From Glossina fuscipes (Eukaryota > Arthropoda > Insecta > Diptera > Glossinidae): a DNA stretch of 64,000 bases. Within the stretch, counting starts at the first letter, position 1. Each line of letters opens with the position of its first letter. The position numbers were made by a program, and so were the translations under genes. Positions 33,969-47,290 of the stretch are shown piece by piece. The notes beneath the pieces were generated by a model. The model was given only the letters and a program-made list of their open reading frames with translations, had not been told where the DNA came from and made no database searches. The DNA lies in the NCBI RefSeq assembly GCF_014805625.2, contig NW_023998414.1, positions 35,554,627 to 35,618,626 of the forward strand, written 5' to 3'.

Positions 33969-36801
33969 AAGCTATTAAAATAATTTCCCTTAAAACCTTT
34001 GAAGCTTACTATTTCTTACATACATACATACATATACATATGTTCAGTTATAAAGATTAATTGAAATTGTATTTACAGCTAAATGATGTGTAATAAGTAA
34101 AGATATATCAATAAATATGAATACAAGTGAAAATAAACAATTTTATTAGTTATAATTTATGTATTTACATATATATATAATTTAATTATTGACAATTTGT
34201 ACAAGTTAATTGAGACAATTCGGTGTTAATTTGGTCATTAATTAACTCACTTGTGTAATATTTTATATAAACAGTCAAACAGTAAAGGATTCAATTCATT
34301 TTATCACATTTTATTTACTTTACAAAATACTCTACCGCTCTCGTTCTGGCGCTAATAAAATTAAACCAGCAACGATGCCCAATCTGGTTAGGAATGAGGT
34401 ATAAAAAGTGTACGAGTGATTGAAAAACGGCTGAAATGATATCGGGGATGTTAGGCTGGTTGAGAATGGTAGAGCATGGCTGATTGGAAAGAGAATTAGT
34501 CCGATTCGGGATTTCCCAGGCAGACTTTGAAGAAGAACCTAAGCTGTTTGGGAAGAGAGTAAGATAGATTAGCTGGAAAGGAACTACAATTGCCCAGAAA
34601 AAATCGAAATAACTTAAAGCCTCGTTCTTCACTTAGGATTAACTTTACAAATTGGATGGTAAAACTATTCTTATTACGTGATCGTTGGGCATGCCTTCGC
34701 TTTCATAGGCTTTTCAGTAAATAATGGAGTGAAATTTCTGATTTACAATTCTTATAAGTTGATCAAAATATACAGAAATCGCTTAAAGTTCTTCATAGTG
34801 CTTTAATTTTTATACTCAGTACCGAGGGATGGGCGATATATTGATTTTGTCAAAACTGCGACGATTTCTTTTATTCTTTAAGTTCAACGATTTTGTAAGA
34901 ATAGCATAGTGTTTTTAACTGAGAAGGAATATAAAATGAACCATTGAATACGCGGAACCAGCGCACAGTTAGTCATGTATCGACGATTCAAAATAACCCT
35001 TTATATGGGAAGTGATCGAAAAAGTGGACCAGTTCGAAAATGTTCAAATTTACCAAAAAAGCTACTAAGATTTAATTAATTAATTGATTATCATCAAATC
35101 AATGAGAGAAGAATTGTATCAAAAAAAAAAAAAAAATCATATTTCTTCAAATCAAAGTCATGTCTTGCAAAGTTTTTTTCCCCCCGCTCCGATTTGAAGA
35201 ATTTACATTACGAATTATTATCGCGTCAATTATATTTAGATCTGTTGGTTTTTATCAACCTGGAACACTTTTTTTCTGCTTTGCTTTCTTTGGTTAAATA
35301 AGGAAGTTTTGAAAAAAATCACCTCATGGATGAAGTAGCGTTCGGGAAAACTATGTTGGATATAAAGGAAAATTTTGCTGCCATAGAGTGAAGGCCTCTT
35401 TAATTGCATAAAATATGAACTTGTTTTGTTGCATTTGTTCTACGATATTTTTTCAATAATTTTTAATGTATTTAGTCTAAATGGGAGAATGGATAAATGT
35501 AATTATTAAAATGAAACTTATAGGTGCTTACTATTATAAATCATTATTCTTCAGTTATTTTGATTATGAATCGTATTATTCGTCTATAAGAATGGAAAAT
35601 AAGATCTATATACATATGCACATAAACTGGTATGTAAGAGTGTCTTCCTTCAATCTAAAAATAGAATCGCTTAGATTCATATACACTGCGCTGATGGTTT
35701 AAAAACAGTTGCAAATATGAAGAAAAACAACGCAAACAAACAATAATGAGTGAGTTTCATTAACGATAACAACACCGATGAGAGAATGGAGAGTATCAAA
35801 GTAACATTTCATTACATTAAAGTAAATACAAAAAAAAACAAAAAACAAAATAATAATTATATTAAAATTGTTTTATTTTCTACTCACATTTTGCAGAGAG
35901 AACATGTTTACTTCTTCTTGTTTATTAAAGCATGAAAATTCATTGTTTATTTATATATACTAATGCAGAATAAATATTACATTTGTATTGTTGTTTACGT
36001 AAAAAAAAAAAAATTAAAATAATAAATAAGAGACTTTAAAAATTATTTTCGTACGTTTCATTTAAAAGAAAATATTTACAATAAAGCAACGCACACAAGT
36101 GTCATCGACCAACAATTGCTTACTAGTGCAGTAATGCTAATGCAGTGCTTTTTTATACACGGCAATATCCTGTACAAAACGAAAGCCTGTGAAGTTTTCA
36201 ACATGAAACTATTAGTAAGTCATAAAATGAATACTTGAAACTTAAATGAGATACTGAGATACAAGAGGCTTGATACTTAAGTAGTAAACGTAATGTTCAT
36301 TTACGGGAAAATAACTGATTGGTAAAAAGTTTTTATTGATTTGGATATATATATATACATATAAACAATCAAAAAACTTTGCACAAGGAAAGAATATGTT
36401 TACTGATAAAATGATTTGCAATAAAAAAAAAAAAATTGCATCTAATTTAGGTGGGCTTGGCTTACCTCATTCCATAAAACAAATGATGCAGATCACAGCA
36501 ATAGAAAATGACATATAAGTTTTTATTTGATAAAGCAATAAAAATAATTTAAGACTTTTAAATAAAAATATAATTTTACAACCTTTAAAATAAAACATAT
36601 TCTGTTTTATGTATTTATATGAAAATACATTAAATTATTAAAAGCGCATTTATATTTTGCTTTTACATTTTTATTTCGTATCTGAGTTGTTTTTTGAATT
36701 TTCCATTTGAAGTATTTGGTCACTTTGTTGACAAACGTCATGTAAGACAGGAATGTAATACTCGAATATTATGTGCATATTTTCTTCTGAAATCTGTCAA
36801 T

Positions 36802-36906
36802 ATGTCAAAAAGAGAAAACAATAACTGCGACATTAGAATAAAATCGGGAAGTACACGTAAAGCTTGTCAAAAAATTTTCAAGAGAGTTCTATTAAACATA
36901 CAATAA
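36802..36906 (+). CDS. Possible upstream ORF of the C19orf12 gene
   Basis: A 34-codon ATG frame (MSKRENNNCD start, basic C-terminus) ends 17 bases before the C19orf12 start codon, in another frame. If the 5' UTR includes it, it could reduce main-frame translation. The transcript start is unknown. Confidence 0.3.
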   Translation: MSKRENNNCDIRIKSGSTRKACQKIFKRVLLNIQ

Positions 36907-36923
36907 TATAAATTTTTAAAAGT

Positions 36924-37596
36924 ATGCCTATTGATAATAGAGAATTAATACAAGCTATTTCCGTGATTGCTGATGAACGGAATGTCCGAGTTGCTGTTAA
37001 GCAATGTGGCAAAGGTGCTGCTATATGCGCAGCTAGTTCATTTGTTGGCGGCATGTTATTAGGACCTCTTGGATTGGCAATTGGTGGAGCAGCCGGAGGC
37101 TTAGCTGCCTATAAAACCACTCAAGGTGCGTAGATTTGAAGTTTGATTCAGTTCGGTCTTATTATCCCAAGTAGATGTCATAAAGAGAAAGAGATTAGTG
37201 TTTTATAAAAAAAAAAAAAAAAAAAAAATTTATTTTAAAACGTGAAATGAGTAAGTATCTTGGAAAAATTGCGTTTAAAAAGTTTGGAATGATTCATAGT
37301 CGCAGTGCAAAGGTTACGAGAGATTTATATTTGCGCAACTAACAAACTTTTCCTCTTTATCTCTTCTCTTTATAGGTTCTTTCCGTCCTCTTGGTGAGGT
37401 TTTGATGAATGATCTTACGGACACTCAAAAAGAACGTTTAGTTAATCATGTTACGAAAGCTGTTGAACGAATTCATCCCTCGGATTTGGTGATGCTGTTG
37501 CCATTAATCTTGAACAACGCGGCAATACAAGAAGCGGTATTTAATACCGTTTTCAGTTTTGTGAGAAATGAACTCCGCTTAGAAATTATTGATTGA
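36924..37596 (+). CDS. C19orf12 family membrane protein
   Basis: Two exons, 36924-37125 and 37376-37596, joined at TTQG-SFRPLGEV, give 140 residues, matching the shorter human C19orf12 isoform. The human protein associates with mitochondrial and ER membranes and is mutated in a neurodegeneration with brain iron accumulation. The central Gly/Ala-rich hairpin (GGMLLGPLGLAIGGAAGG, about residues 41-58) is the glycine-zipper membrane segment. Conserved flanks are RNVRVAVKQCGKGAA before it and SFRPLGEVL after it. The C-terminal half is a soluble helix pair (LTDTQKERLVNHV). The intron (37126-37375) is GT-AG with a 24-A run. The gene is convergent with dor; stop codons are 220 bases apart. Confidence 0.9.
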
Positions 37597-37759
37597 CAGA
37601 AAGTGTTGTATCCATAACATTTTATATTGTTCAAAATTTAAGCACAATTACGCTACTAATTATAAGCATAGGGAACTGTAAATGGAAGCAAATAATTCTT
37701 TACTGTATGTATGTGTATCATTACACAATTTCAGAACACAATTTAATAATTTTTTATCA

Positions 37760-37765
37760 TTTATT
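37760..37765 (-). terminator. Polyadenylation signal of deep orange
   Basis: Minus-strand AATAAA 52 bases beyond the dor stop, inside the 220-bp gap to the C19orf12 stop. The 3' UTRs of the two genes therefore probably overlap or nearly touch. Confidence 0.5.
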
Positions 37766-37816
37766 TTTTACATGATTGATAAGAAACAACTTTATACCTT
37801 TGTAGTTTTACTCAAT

Positions 37817-40800
37817 TTACTCCCAATCAACGTTCACTTGATCCCAATCTTCTACGAATGGTTGATCAATTGTGTCAATCATTAGGCCGCAGTAAGGACA
37901 ATCAGCTGCAACTATCTCTTCAATTTCATGTTTGAGTTTTTCACGTTTTTTCTGCAACTCTTTACTGTTTTCTGCCATGGCGGCTGATTGTGTTAGCATT
38001 GATTCTAGCTGTTGCTTTAACATAGTCAATTTGCGGCTTTCCTCCGAAATTAAATGCGGCACGACGGATTTTTCCAAGCAATCGGCATGAAATTTATGAC
38101 CGCAACCGAATACAAAAAATGGCTTAACCAGCAAATAGGTATCACAACTATTGCACATTTCCTGACTTTCGATAATTAGGCAACGTTCTCTTATATTTTC
38201 TAAATCATTTTGCACACGTTCCGATTGTTTGGTGCATTCTGCCATGTCGTGTTGCAATTCTTGAATTTTTTGATTGTATACCTATATAGATAGATAAATG
38301 CGATACAAGCAATGATATAAGATGGCAATATAGTGTGTGAATTGTAAGGACGTTAACATTTACTTTGAGGGCCTTGCAAATTGGCTCCTTGAAGTCGTCG
38401 ATTTTCTCGAAATCAGAAAAGAAGGGCAGCAAGTCCTCGATTCGTAATAAATTGCATTCATTTAGCAAATCTAAAGCTTTTTTAACATCGTTGGTTCCCT
38501 CGATTTCGTGGCATACTTAAAAGAGGAGCAAAATTATTTAAAACATAATTGATTAACACAAAATTATTACCGATGCGTAGCCATAATTCACTTTTAGTTT
38601 CTTCATCTTTCGGTTTGGATGCTGTTGCTTTCGCCAATGCCATATCGAAGCGTAGAGCAACATCGAGAGCATCGTACCATAATTCCAAAAGGCAATAGAG
38701 GAAAACACACGCTTCGTGTACTTTAAATTGCAAGCATACACATAGAGCATAGTTTATATCGTAGTGTACTAGTGAAGCATCGTGACCTTCAGTTTCTAAA
38801 TACTCAATCACTTTAGGAGGCTGATGTTGGGCATACAATCTTACCAGGTAATTATGAACCGATGTATTCGTCTCACACAAATTATAAATACAATATTCAA
38901 GATATTTAGTAACTTCTGCTATATGCAGTGGGGTATCAATTGTTATTAGAGTGGGTATTAGTTTCGTTACTTGAAATTTTCGTCCTTGAGATTTCAGAAC
39001 CTCAATTGTTTCGTGGGGAATGAATTCCATAATTATCGGGCAATATTTATAATACAATTCAGGATCCTTTTGCTTGCGCAGTATATTCAACGCATCTAAA
39101 TACTTTTCGGCGGCTAAGTGCTGTAAAACAACTTCTTCGTAGTCCTCGTTTGCTATTGCAAATTGTGCTAGATTATGATTGTCGGCGTGCTGAGCAATTA
39201 GTTTGTGTATTGTAGCTCGATTGGCGCGTACAAATTTTACTACGGAAAATTGCCGCATAAACTCGTCGTATGCTATTTGCCATTCCTCTTTTTCTACTTT
39301 AGAACGTCCAGGATAATTGATCTCGGTTAGATACAAGTCGACAAGCCATGTTACTAGAACCATTAATTGTTCTTCATTATTTTCTGTTGGCAATTTATCG
39401 AGACGCTTTCTTAAATAGGTGATGATTGGATGTTTATCCTGCAGGTCAATAAATTTCAAACATACTTCCTCGAAAGCATTATTTGTATCAGCAAGTATTT
39501 CAGCTGCAGCCATATAATTGCCATTTTGAATTGCCGCTTGAGCCTTAGATTCCAAGACCAAATTTTTATTTTTATCATCTCCTGCATGAGCTTCGGCTAA
39601 ATCGTAAAGACCTTTACCTAAATATATTTGCCAAACGTGACGATGCTCATCGCAAATTTTATAACTGAAAAGCATTTTCTCGGTATAAACATAAACTGAA
39701 CCGGTAAATGGATCTCGCACTATATTCAGCAATTTGCCCATTTGTTCGTGAAAATATTCTTCATAGACAACTTGTTGGTTAAGCAAGCAAATACCTTTAA
39801 TATGATCGGGATACATAAGTAAAACATGATATTCGGTTAAAACAAATGAAACTGGAACACTGAGACGTCTTTCTTCAGACGACAAATGCTTGCGTTGCTC
39901 GATATCTTTATCTAAAGGAACAAGGTCATCGCCCAAAAGAAACTTTTCCGTCGTTATGCTGCTCTGCGCTATCTGAATTATAAACAAAATTAATAATAAG
40001 TAAATAAGACAAATTCGTATTTGTATCGAATAATGAATAGTGAAGCTGGGCTATACATACAACTCTTCATATATGCTTGTCGAATGATAAGTGCGTGTAG
40101 AGGAATTAAAAGATTTGATTTCAATTTTTTTAATGCGAAATTTGGTAACAACTTCCCTTGTTAAAAATTACCTTAACTGAATATGTTTTTCCGTCCGTCG
40201 TGTCTATTAGATGAATACAGGTGACCGCTCTGTTTGTTCAACATTTTAATTCGATAATTGATAAGCCCATCCCTGTCTGGGCCAATACACAATAATACGC
40301 GAAAAATTTCGGTTTGTCGATATTACAACGAGAAGTTCGTAAAATTTATGCGAAAGGGAATCTTGGCCTTTTTAGCTCAATTTTTACTATAATCGAAATC
40401 CCCATAAAAACCAGACTAGCAGACTTGACCAATATTACTTGAAATGCGGAACTGATCGATCAGTTATACATATAGCAATAAATACATCGCGTAAGGATGA
40501 AAGGATGGATGAATGAAGAGAATTTATATTTACTGAAAGTCATCGTTTTTACTTACCCGCCCGTGCCTTATACCTGAGCCGCATAGCCAACCCCAGAGCG
40601 AAGCAAATTTCTCACCAGGTTGCGCATACAATTTCAATACCGAATAATTTAGATCTGTTTTTGCGGTCTCGAAGCCATGCGATTGCGTTCCATTAACATA
40701 GCCAGTGAAAATTGATTGCAAAGACTTTTCATCGGATCTTAATGTTTCCTGGAATGTGAATATATAATCGGGTGCTGCAACAATTATCAGATATTGGTTA

Positions 40801-43800
40801 GTGTTGGGAACACGTAAAAACTCCAAACCATTAATGGGATATTTTGGGCGACCCAAGCCTAAATCGTACACCTTGAAATGGAAAAAAAAAAATTAAAAGA
40901 AAACATGCTATAACACAACTTGTATACGCATATCTCAAGCATAACAACAACAAAATAATTATAACACTAATAAGTTTTTAATGAATGCATCTCAATTTTC
41001 CTTTTATCAATACATGTGTAGAATGTGTCTCCGAATGAAATGGTAAGTTTTAAATTAATAGATCATCTCAGTAACATTATGACGGATATCGAAGATATAT
41101 CACTTTTTTTTCTTTTTATAAAAACATGTGACTTTGTCTGTCGTCTGTCCCAAATTTAGACAATTCACCAAGAAAAGGCGAAAGAACTCTAATTTTGAAT
41201 CCATAAAAGGCATTGACTTGCCAAGTATTAAACAGACATCGTTATATATGAAATTTATTAAACTTGTTGGTTGCCATCAAGCAAGATGCGTTTTCCTTGC
41301 TATTGAAAGCAATCAAAAATGCTATGAATACTGATAAGGAATGGGGCCGAATCCCCGCCGCCGCATATCCACCACTATGCGGTTCGCATTCTATTCTCCA
41401 AGTTCTTCTTCTATTTGATATCCATATCACTGGTATTATTAAGAATTAACTAAATCACAACGTCGCGGTGTCTACTGCATTCATTTTAAAATTAATTCAT
41501 TTTTAGGGCAGATAGTAAATGTTTATATGAGGAATGGACAAAATAGTTTCAAACATTCTGTCCTGTTTGCCTTATGATGATGGATAAATAAGCATAATAC
41601 CTCAAAAAAATGAAAAAAAAAAAAAAACAGAATTTAATCACTTGTAAATTTGCGTGGGCATGACCGATTTTTTTCCATTTTCGCATGTAAAGGGTAGAGC
41701 GTTTCGTAAAGTGAATGTGGCATGTCTCAGCGTTCTAACTTTTCTTATTTCTAAGTAACAAGCAAACACCTACAAATTTTCATTTAGAAAAACCGAGTTG
41801 CGTTCAGCTTGTGCTCCGCTACGGGCTTCTGCTCTGACCAATTTGGCTCATTTTCAAGAACAAACCTGCGTGCAGAAATTTCCAATGATTCTACCAAATT
41901 CGAAGTTCATATCTTCATATTTGTGACTAGGAGAATGCCAACAGCGCACACCACGCAGACGGACAGACATGGCTAAATCAAGATTTCACGTTGACCAAGA
42001 ATATATATACTTTATTGTGTCTCTGGGCGTTATATACGTTATGAAAAAAAAAACAGAATGAGTATGCTCCCATTCATACACCTATTATACGCTGAAGATC
42101 CCTTTATACGAAGAAGATACGCCATCCTTCGGCGGTGGGTGTAAAAATATAGATTTCAAAATTTCAGTTCACTTTGATACACCCTTTATACGCCGAAGAT
42201 GGTTTTTTTCGGTTTAAAATAACCTTTTTTTTTTTTTTTAAATCTCTCTAATTAAAAAGAAATTAAACAAATAATTAAGATCATGACTGCAGTGAACAGT
42301 AAAGCTAATAAAATAATAATATTCGATAGTACAGCTTCAACATAATCACAACTCACACAATAAACGTAATTTTTTTTAGCTTTATTAAAACTTCCGTTCA
42401 AAAGTAAAGTTAATCAAACGGGAAATAAATGAAAACTTTATCAGTTAATTGCCAGAGAACACAACGTCAAGGTAAATTCAGATAATTTGAAATCTCATTA
42501 TTTTCCCCAACGAAATAGGAGCCTATTCTAGATAACCGCGTCTCGATTACGCCGGCATCATACGGAAACTCTCTCCGGTGATCGTATAATGTTGTCCTTT
42601 AGGACAACAGATGATGAATCTTCTGAATTGGTTTATTTGTCTTATACATGTTCTTAGTATCGTGAACGTTGTTAAAACTAAGATAGAAAGGGGAAGCTTC
42701 CTACATGTACTGTTTCTTGGAGGCGTTCGATTAAGTTTCGATCATCGAAGATGAAAATCTATGGCTAATAAACTTTTGCAGACATCATTCGAAAATTGGT
42801 TGCAAATTTGATGTCAGAGCTATCTGAAACAACTGGGTTTGGAAAAGTCAATAATTTACAGAATACTTTGGGATTTTTATATATTTACTTGCGTTGGTAA
42901 ATATGTAGGCTATCTTCCAATTCAGTCTAGTACGAAAAGCAGGCAAGTCCTACTAAAATATCGCAATTTTTTATACTATCTTGAGCAAGTAGTAATCGAA
43001 TATTCGTATTAAGGCAAATATATATTGGTACGAATTGATCGACTTTAACACGTTCGCAATTAACAAAAACTTACAATTATTATTGATTTAACTTGAGGTA
43101 ATAGATATTCGAGAATTGTTTCGTTTTGAGATTAATAAAATTATTTAAAATAATTTCAATTTTTACCTGCTTCTTGTAAGAAGGTTTCTCAGCTTCTAGA
43201 GTAAGTTCGGTTTCAAATATTAGACCTCGATTTGTTCCCAATAATATAGGACCTGTGGACGATTCTGTACCATATTCTCTGTTAAAAGCAACCGATGTAA
43301 TTTCATGATCTTTAAATTTCTCAATACGACGTACTTTTGGACCAGTGGCATGAATATATAGGAAGTCAGCTAATAAGCCCGGAGATTTCGGTGTTAAACT
43401 GATTAGCATATGATGTCCAGTATAATCCAAAAATAAATTTGCAATTTTATACCCAGCTAGATATTTTTCTAAGGCGATTGCTGGAAAATTTGTAAATAAA
43501 AAAGCATTACTTTATTTTCTCAATTAATATAATTTGAAACGAAGTTTCATTAAATCCATACCTCCCGGTGGCAAAGCTCTAAGCAAAAAGAAACGCAATA
43601 GTGTTATTTGAGTTGCAGGTGCAGGAGCAGCTAAAAGACACACTAACCAGTTTTTTGAGACTGTTAAGTGCATAAAATCTCCTTTATATTGATCTGGTAT
43701 TCGTAGCATGATTTTACGTTTGCTAAATATGGGCGTTTCGCTATCATCATTGTTACTGCTACTGGCGTCGATGTTATTCGATTTCTCCACAGTTTGTAAA

Positions 43801-43865
43801 AACTTTGGTCGAACGACTGTTATATGTGGTTTTTCGCTCGCAGAACTATCTGAATACGCTGCCAT
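37817..43865 (-). CDS. dor: Deep orange / VPS18, HOPS and CORVET core subunit
   Basis: VPS18 is a core subunit of the HOPS and CORVET tethers that drive endosome-lysosome fusion; Drosophila dor mutants have eye-pigment granule defects. Six exons join in frame to 983 residues: 43865-43562, 43480-43167, 40871-40557, 39972-38571, 38515-38364, 38281-37817. The N-terminal half is the beta-propeller region (HLTVSKNWLVCLL, SVAFNREYGTESSTGPILLG, GLGRPKYPINGLEF). The middle is the alpha-solenoid/clathrin-repeat region (HDASLVHYDINYALCVCLQF). The coiled coil (LQHDMAECTKQSERVQNDLE) leads to the C-terminal RING-H2: CNSC, GCGHKFHADCLEK, CPYCG (about residues 871-958). All junctions are GT-AG. Intron 2 is 2.3 kb and contains a family B repeat; the other introns are 55-584 bases. 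Confidence 0.95.
41265..42145 (+). repeat. Dispersed repeat family B, copy in dor intron 2
   Basis: Shares ordered blocks with 54290-55010 and 56290-57095: TGATATCCATATC-CTGGTATTATTAAGAA, ATTCATTTTTAGG-CAGATA, AATGGACAAAATAGTTT-AAACATTCTGTC, CTTGTAA-TTTGCGTGGGCATG, and GACGGACAGACATGGCTAAA then ACTTTATTG. The right end GGTGGGTGTAAAA is the reverse complement of the TTTATACCCACC-type terminus. Orientation given is arbitrary. Confidence 0.75.
42591..42608. repeat. Perfect palindrome with 8-bp arms
   Basis: GTTGTCCT, TT spacer, AGGACAAC, inside dor intron 2 just beyond the family B copy. May be a fragment of a repeat terminus or chance. Confidence 0.5.
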
Positions 43866-44807
43866 TTCCCCGTTTCTCCCAAAATAAACTTTTCGTGAAT
43901 AGAATTTTATTGTTATTTTTTATTCTTTTGCACCATTCTACTTTGTTTTCTTTCTCTTCATTCCTTTCTAATCTAAGTGATGATAGTTCTTGTGTAATTT
44001 ACATCGCCAGGGATGTGCTCGCTATCGCTAGGGATGTGCACGATTTTATCGAAAATATTGTTAAAGAATATTTCGAATAAAAGATATTGAAAATTCTTCT
44101 GCAGGAAAATTGCATTTAAAAAACTTTTTTTGAAAGAGTGTTTGCAAGTTATACACTTACATAAATATATGAAAATAACGCTTTTTTTCTTTCGGTTTTT
44201 TTTCCCAAAACTTTAAAAAAGGTGATAATATGTCACAAACGGGCGCATTAATTAGTAACCCACTACCAATTTCAGCTCAATAATCCAAGTTTCTTCTCGT
44301 TTGCAAAGCGTAGAAGATAATGGTGCGAAATTTTGATCAATATCTTAAAACCAAAAGCCGATCTAAAATTCCCCGTAAATATTTACCAAGCCCACTCTTC
44401 GCTTTCGAAATGGTATTGGTTTATAAATTAATAAGCTTATATTTAACAAAATTATTTCCACTTTTCATACACAGTTTCACGTTACAGGTATTCGAAGTGC
44501 CTGACCGAAAGGATGAGACTTTTTTTGTCATCATTTTTAGAAACCAATTTTTGATTAGTAAAATTCGGAATACTTTCAGAAGATCGAATCCAATATTTGG
44601 TTTTTTTTCTCTAAAGAAACTTTTTTAAGCTCTGAGCTTTCTTTCATTTATTCTATGAAATATGAATTATTTGTTTACTGAATCCAATTTTTTTGGATTT
44701 TTTAATTTTCACTTCATATTTTTTTTTTTTGATGCTCCTTTGAACTAAATTTGTATTTAAAATTTTTCATTTCTTGACATATGTAAATCTGAATAAAAGA
44801 AAATGTT

Positions 44808-45240
44808 ATAGACGATCTAGGCCGACTATGAAATATCTTACACTATCTTGTCTTATTTTCGGTACGAAATACTAGAACTTAGATATTGTTGGCATGTTAA
44901 GTTAACTTACTTTTCATTAGAGCGCTTATATGGATGGTGAAGATCAAAGTGTTAAAATTTAAGGACCGTTTTTCAATGCTGGGTTATAGAAAGGGTGGCC
45001 GTAAAAATAATCCCATCCAATCCATCTTATTGTGGCACTCGTTTTTGGGCGTAAATCCCCAAAACATTGAATAGAAAAATACATGAATAGCCGTAACATA
45101 TGCATATGCGGACAGAACAGGTTAAATCAATCCATATAATGATTCTGAACCGATCGATACAATAAAAGATGAGTCTAACTCAAGTCGTTGATGCTTTTGA
45201 GTACATTTGCATAAACTTAATCTTATTATATATTAAAAAG
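44808..45240 (+). repeat. Dispersed repeat family A, short full copy
   Basis: Head TATAGACGATCTAGGCCGAC with TATGAAATATCTTACAC, tail TCTAACTCAAGTCGTTGATG and ATAAACTTAATC. Middle TTCTGAACCGATCGATACAA matches 47215 and 59800. Length about 430 bp, like 59451-59880. Confidence 0.6.
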
Positions 45241-46989
45241 GGTCTGTTCTGGAGCCTTATGGCCTACAATTAGAACTCTTATACCATACATCGAGTACGG
45301 TAAAGAGTGCGTTAAGCTTGAATCATACTTATTGGTTGGGGAAATTTTTGATGAAATTTAATACATTTACATGCCTTGACACAAGGATGTAACCTATTGA
45401 AAATAAGCTGGGTTGGATTACTGCTCAGAAATCTTCTCATATATATCGCTGTAGGTTTGCATATTTTTAATATTTCTCGATAAAAATTGCTGAAAAGCAA
45501 TTACGGTATTTCGCAAAATTTGGGCGGAATGCACAATTTATGCGATTCGCTCCATCCGCGCGCAAATGTTCTTACAAAAAAATGTGTCTGTGTTGAGCTT
45601 AAAGTTAAGTAAAAGGGCTTTTTTTCAGACTTTTTAAAAACAACGCGGAATTGTGAAGACACCTTTAAACTTTTAAGTGTCAACTTCGAAGTACTGCTTT
45701 TTACACGGCGGCATAATAATCTTGTCAAAATTCTCCGATTAACATTTCAAGCTCAATGGGCGAATCGTCAGAAAAAATTGTATACAATAATCTCTAAGAA
45801 TCTGTTATAATAACTTAATTTATAGATCTTCACCTTAACGGTGTGTATAAGAGAATTCAGTTCAAGCCCGAGCCCATCGCCGAGGACTAGTGGTATATGC
45901 ATTTTTTCGAAACCATTCCAGCACTCAGCGCGAAGCTTCATAGATTTAAAGCATATATAATGTTTAAAAATATCAAGTACTCGATTGATTTAGCCATATC
46001 TGTCCCTCCCTCTGCATCTTATAATTTCTTTACATTGCGTTGTTCTTCCCGTATATGTACTTTTGGTCAAAATTTGACATCATTGTCGTTGTCAAATGTC
46101 AACGCATGAGTGAGTCAACGCATTTATGAGCGTGAGAGAGTAGCCGAGTATGATAGTCTCCATTTGCGGCTTGGCTTGACTTGAATGCTTGGCTTTGTTT
46201 TTCTCTCTTCCCTCGCTATTATTTTTTCATTTTTCTGTTTGCGAATAGAATTGATTAATGAATTACTCGAACTAAAGGCATTGATATGTCTATAAAATAC
46301 CTGCAGTTATCCCGAAACGCTCTGAATTAATTGATAGTGCTTAGTAATCAGCCATAGCTAGCCTAAGAAATTGTAATTTTACAGTTACTTTACATAGATT
46401 ACTTGTCGGTGGTGTCTCTCATAAACGACTCTTTCACTTTTATATATATTCATGGCCAGGCACAGATCACTAATTCGGATATAATTTAGAGATTTAAAAA
46501 TGAGAATGATGTACACAGAACAAACAATTTCAATCAATCAACTGCTGGCTATTATGAAAGAATCAAGGCAATCTTAGGTATCGAAATGTAAAAAGGTATA
46601 GGATAACCATTATCTTGCAAAATAGTCGTCAATTTTTCAGCTCGTCTGATATTATTCTCTATCGTAGTTTATTATTATTTTAATTGCATTTATTTTTGTT
46701 TAATATTTCAGTGTCATCACTTTCTCAAGATATCAGTTGACAGTAAAACGTCATATAGGGCTAGCGCATACGATTCAAGTACATATAAAGCACTGAGGTT
46801 TACATATACGTTATTGAATAGGGCCACAAAGTAACAGGATCGCTTTTTCAACTAATCTATAGTAAGCACAACAACAATATCCAAACAAAAATTAAGCAAA
46901 GCTTCAACTAAGGTCGGCTTAATTAAAGGAAACAAGTGAAAGTGCAACAGTGAGTTATGACGCAACATTAAATACATTCCACCATCCTA

Positions 46990-47290
46990 TACTTATTCAT
47001 AAACTGACTTTTCAAAATAAGGCGTTAGTTATGTGGGGAGTGGTTGAATAAGTGGTCCGATTCAAATAATAGGGTGCAATAGGGTATGTCCATGGGTCAA
47101 AAAAAATATGTCAGTCCATCAAGTTTCTCAAAAATTGCAAAAAACAAGACAAACAGACGAACATACGGAAAGAGGGCAAGCAAGCTTAGATCGATTCGGT
47201 AAATAATTCTGAATCAATCGGTACAATAAAATATGGGTCCATGTCAAATTCTTCCGTTTGTTACATATATCCGCACAAACTGAATATGGT
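46990..47290 (+). repeat. Dispersed repeat family A, tail half
   Basis: GACTTTTCAAAATAAGGCGT, GGGGAGTGGTTGAATAAGTG, TTCTGAATCAATCGGTACAA, ending in ATATCCGCACAAACTGAATA. Same order as other family A tails. Confidence 0.6.

Larger units (their letters stand above)
30964..36801. other. Intergenic region between hfw and C19orf12
   Basis: The missing 5' exon of hfw should lie in the first part. The rest holds repeat copies at 31605-32105 (+) and 32640-33470 (-), a TTTATACTCAGTACCGAGGG terminus at 34809, and an unidentified frame at 33663-33968. From 34000 to 36800 it is AT-rich without features I can support. Confidence 0.5.

Noticed and set aside
45501..45728. 75-codon minus frame beyond dor
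   Set aside because: No recognised domain, no promoter or splice context, and it adjoins a repeat fragment.
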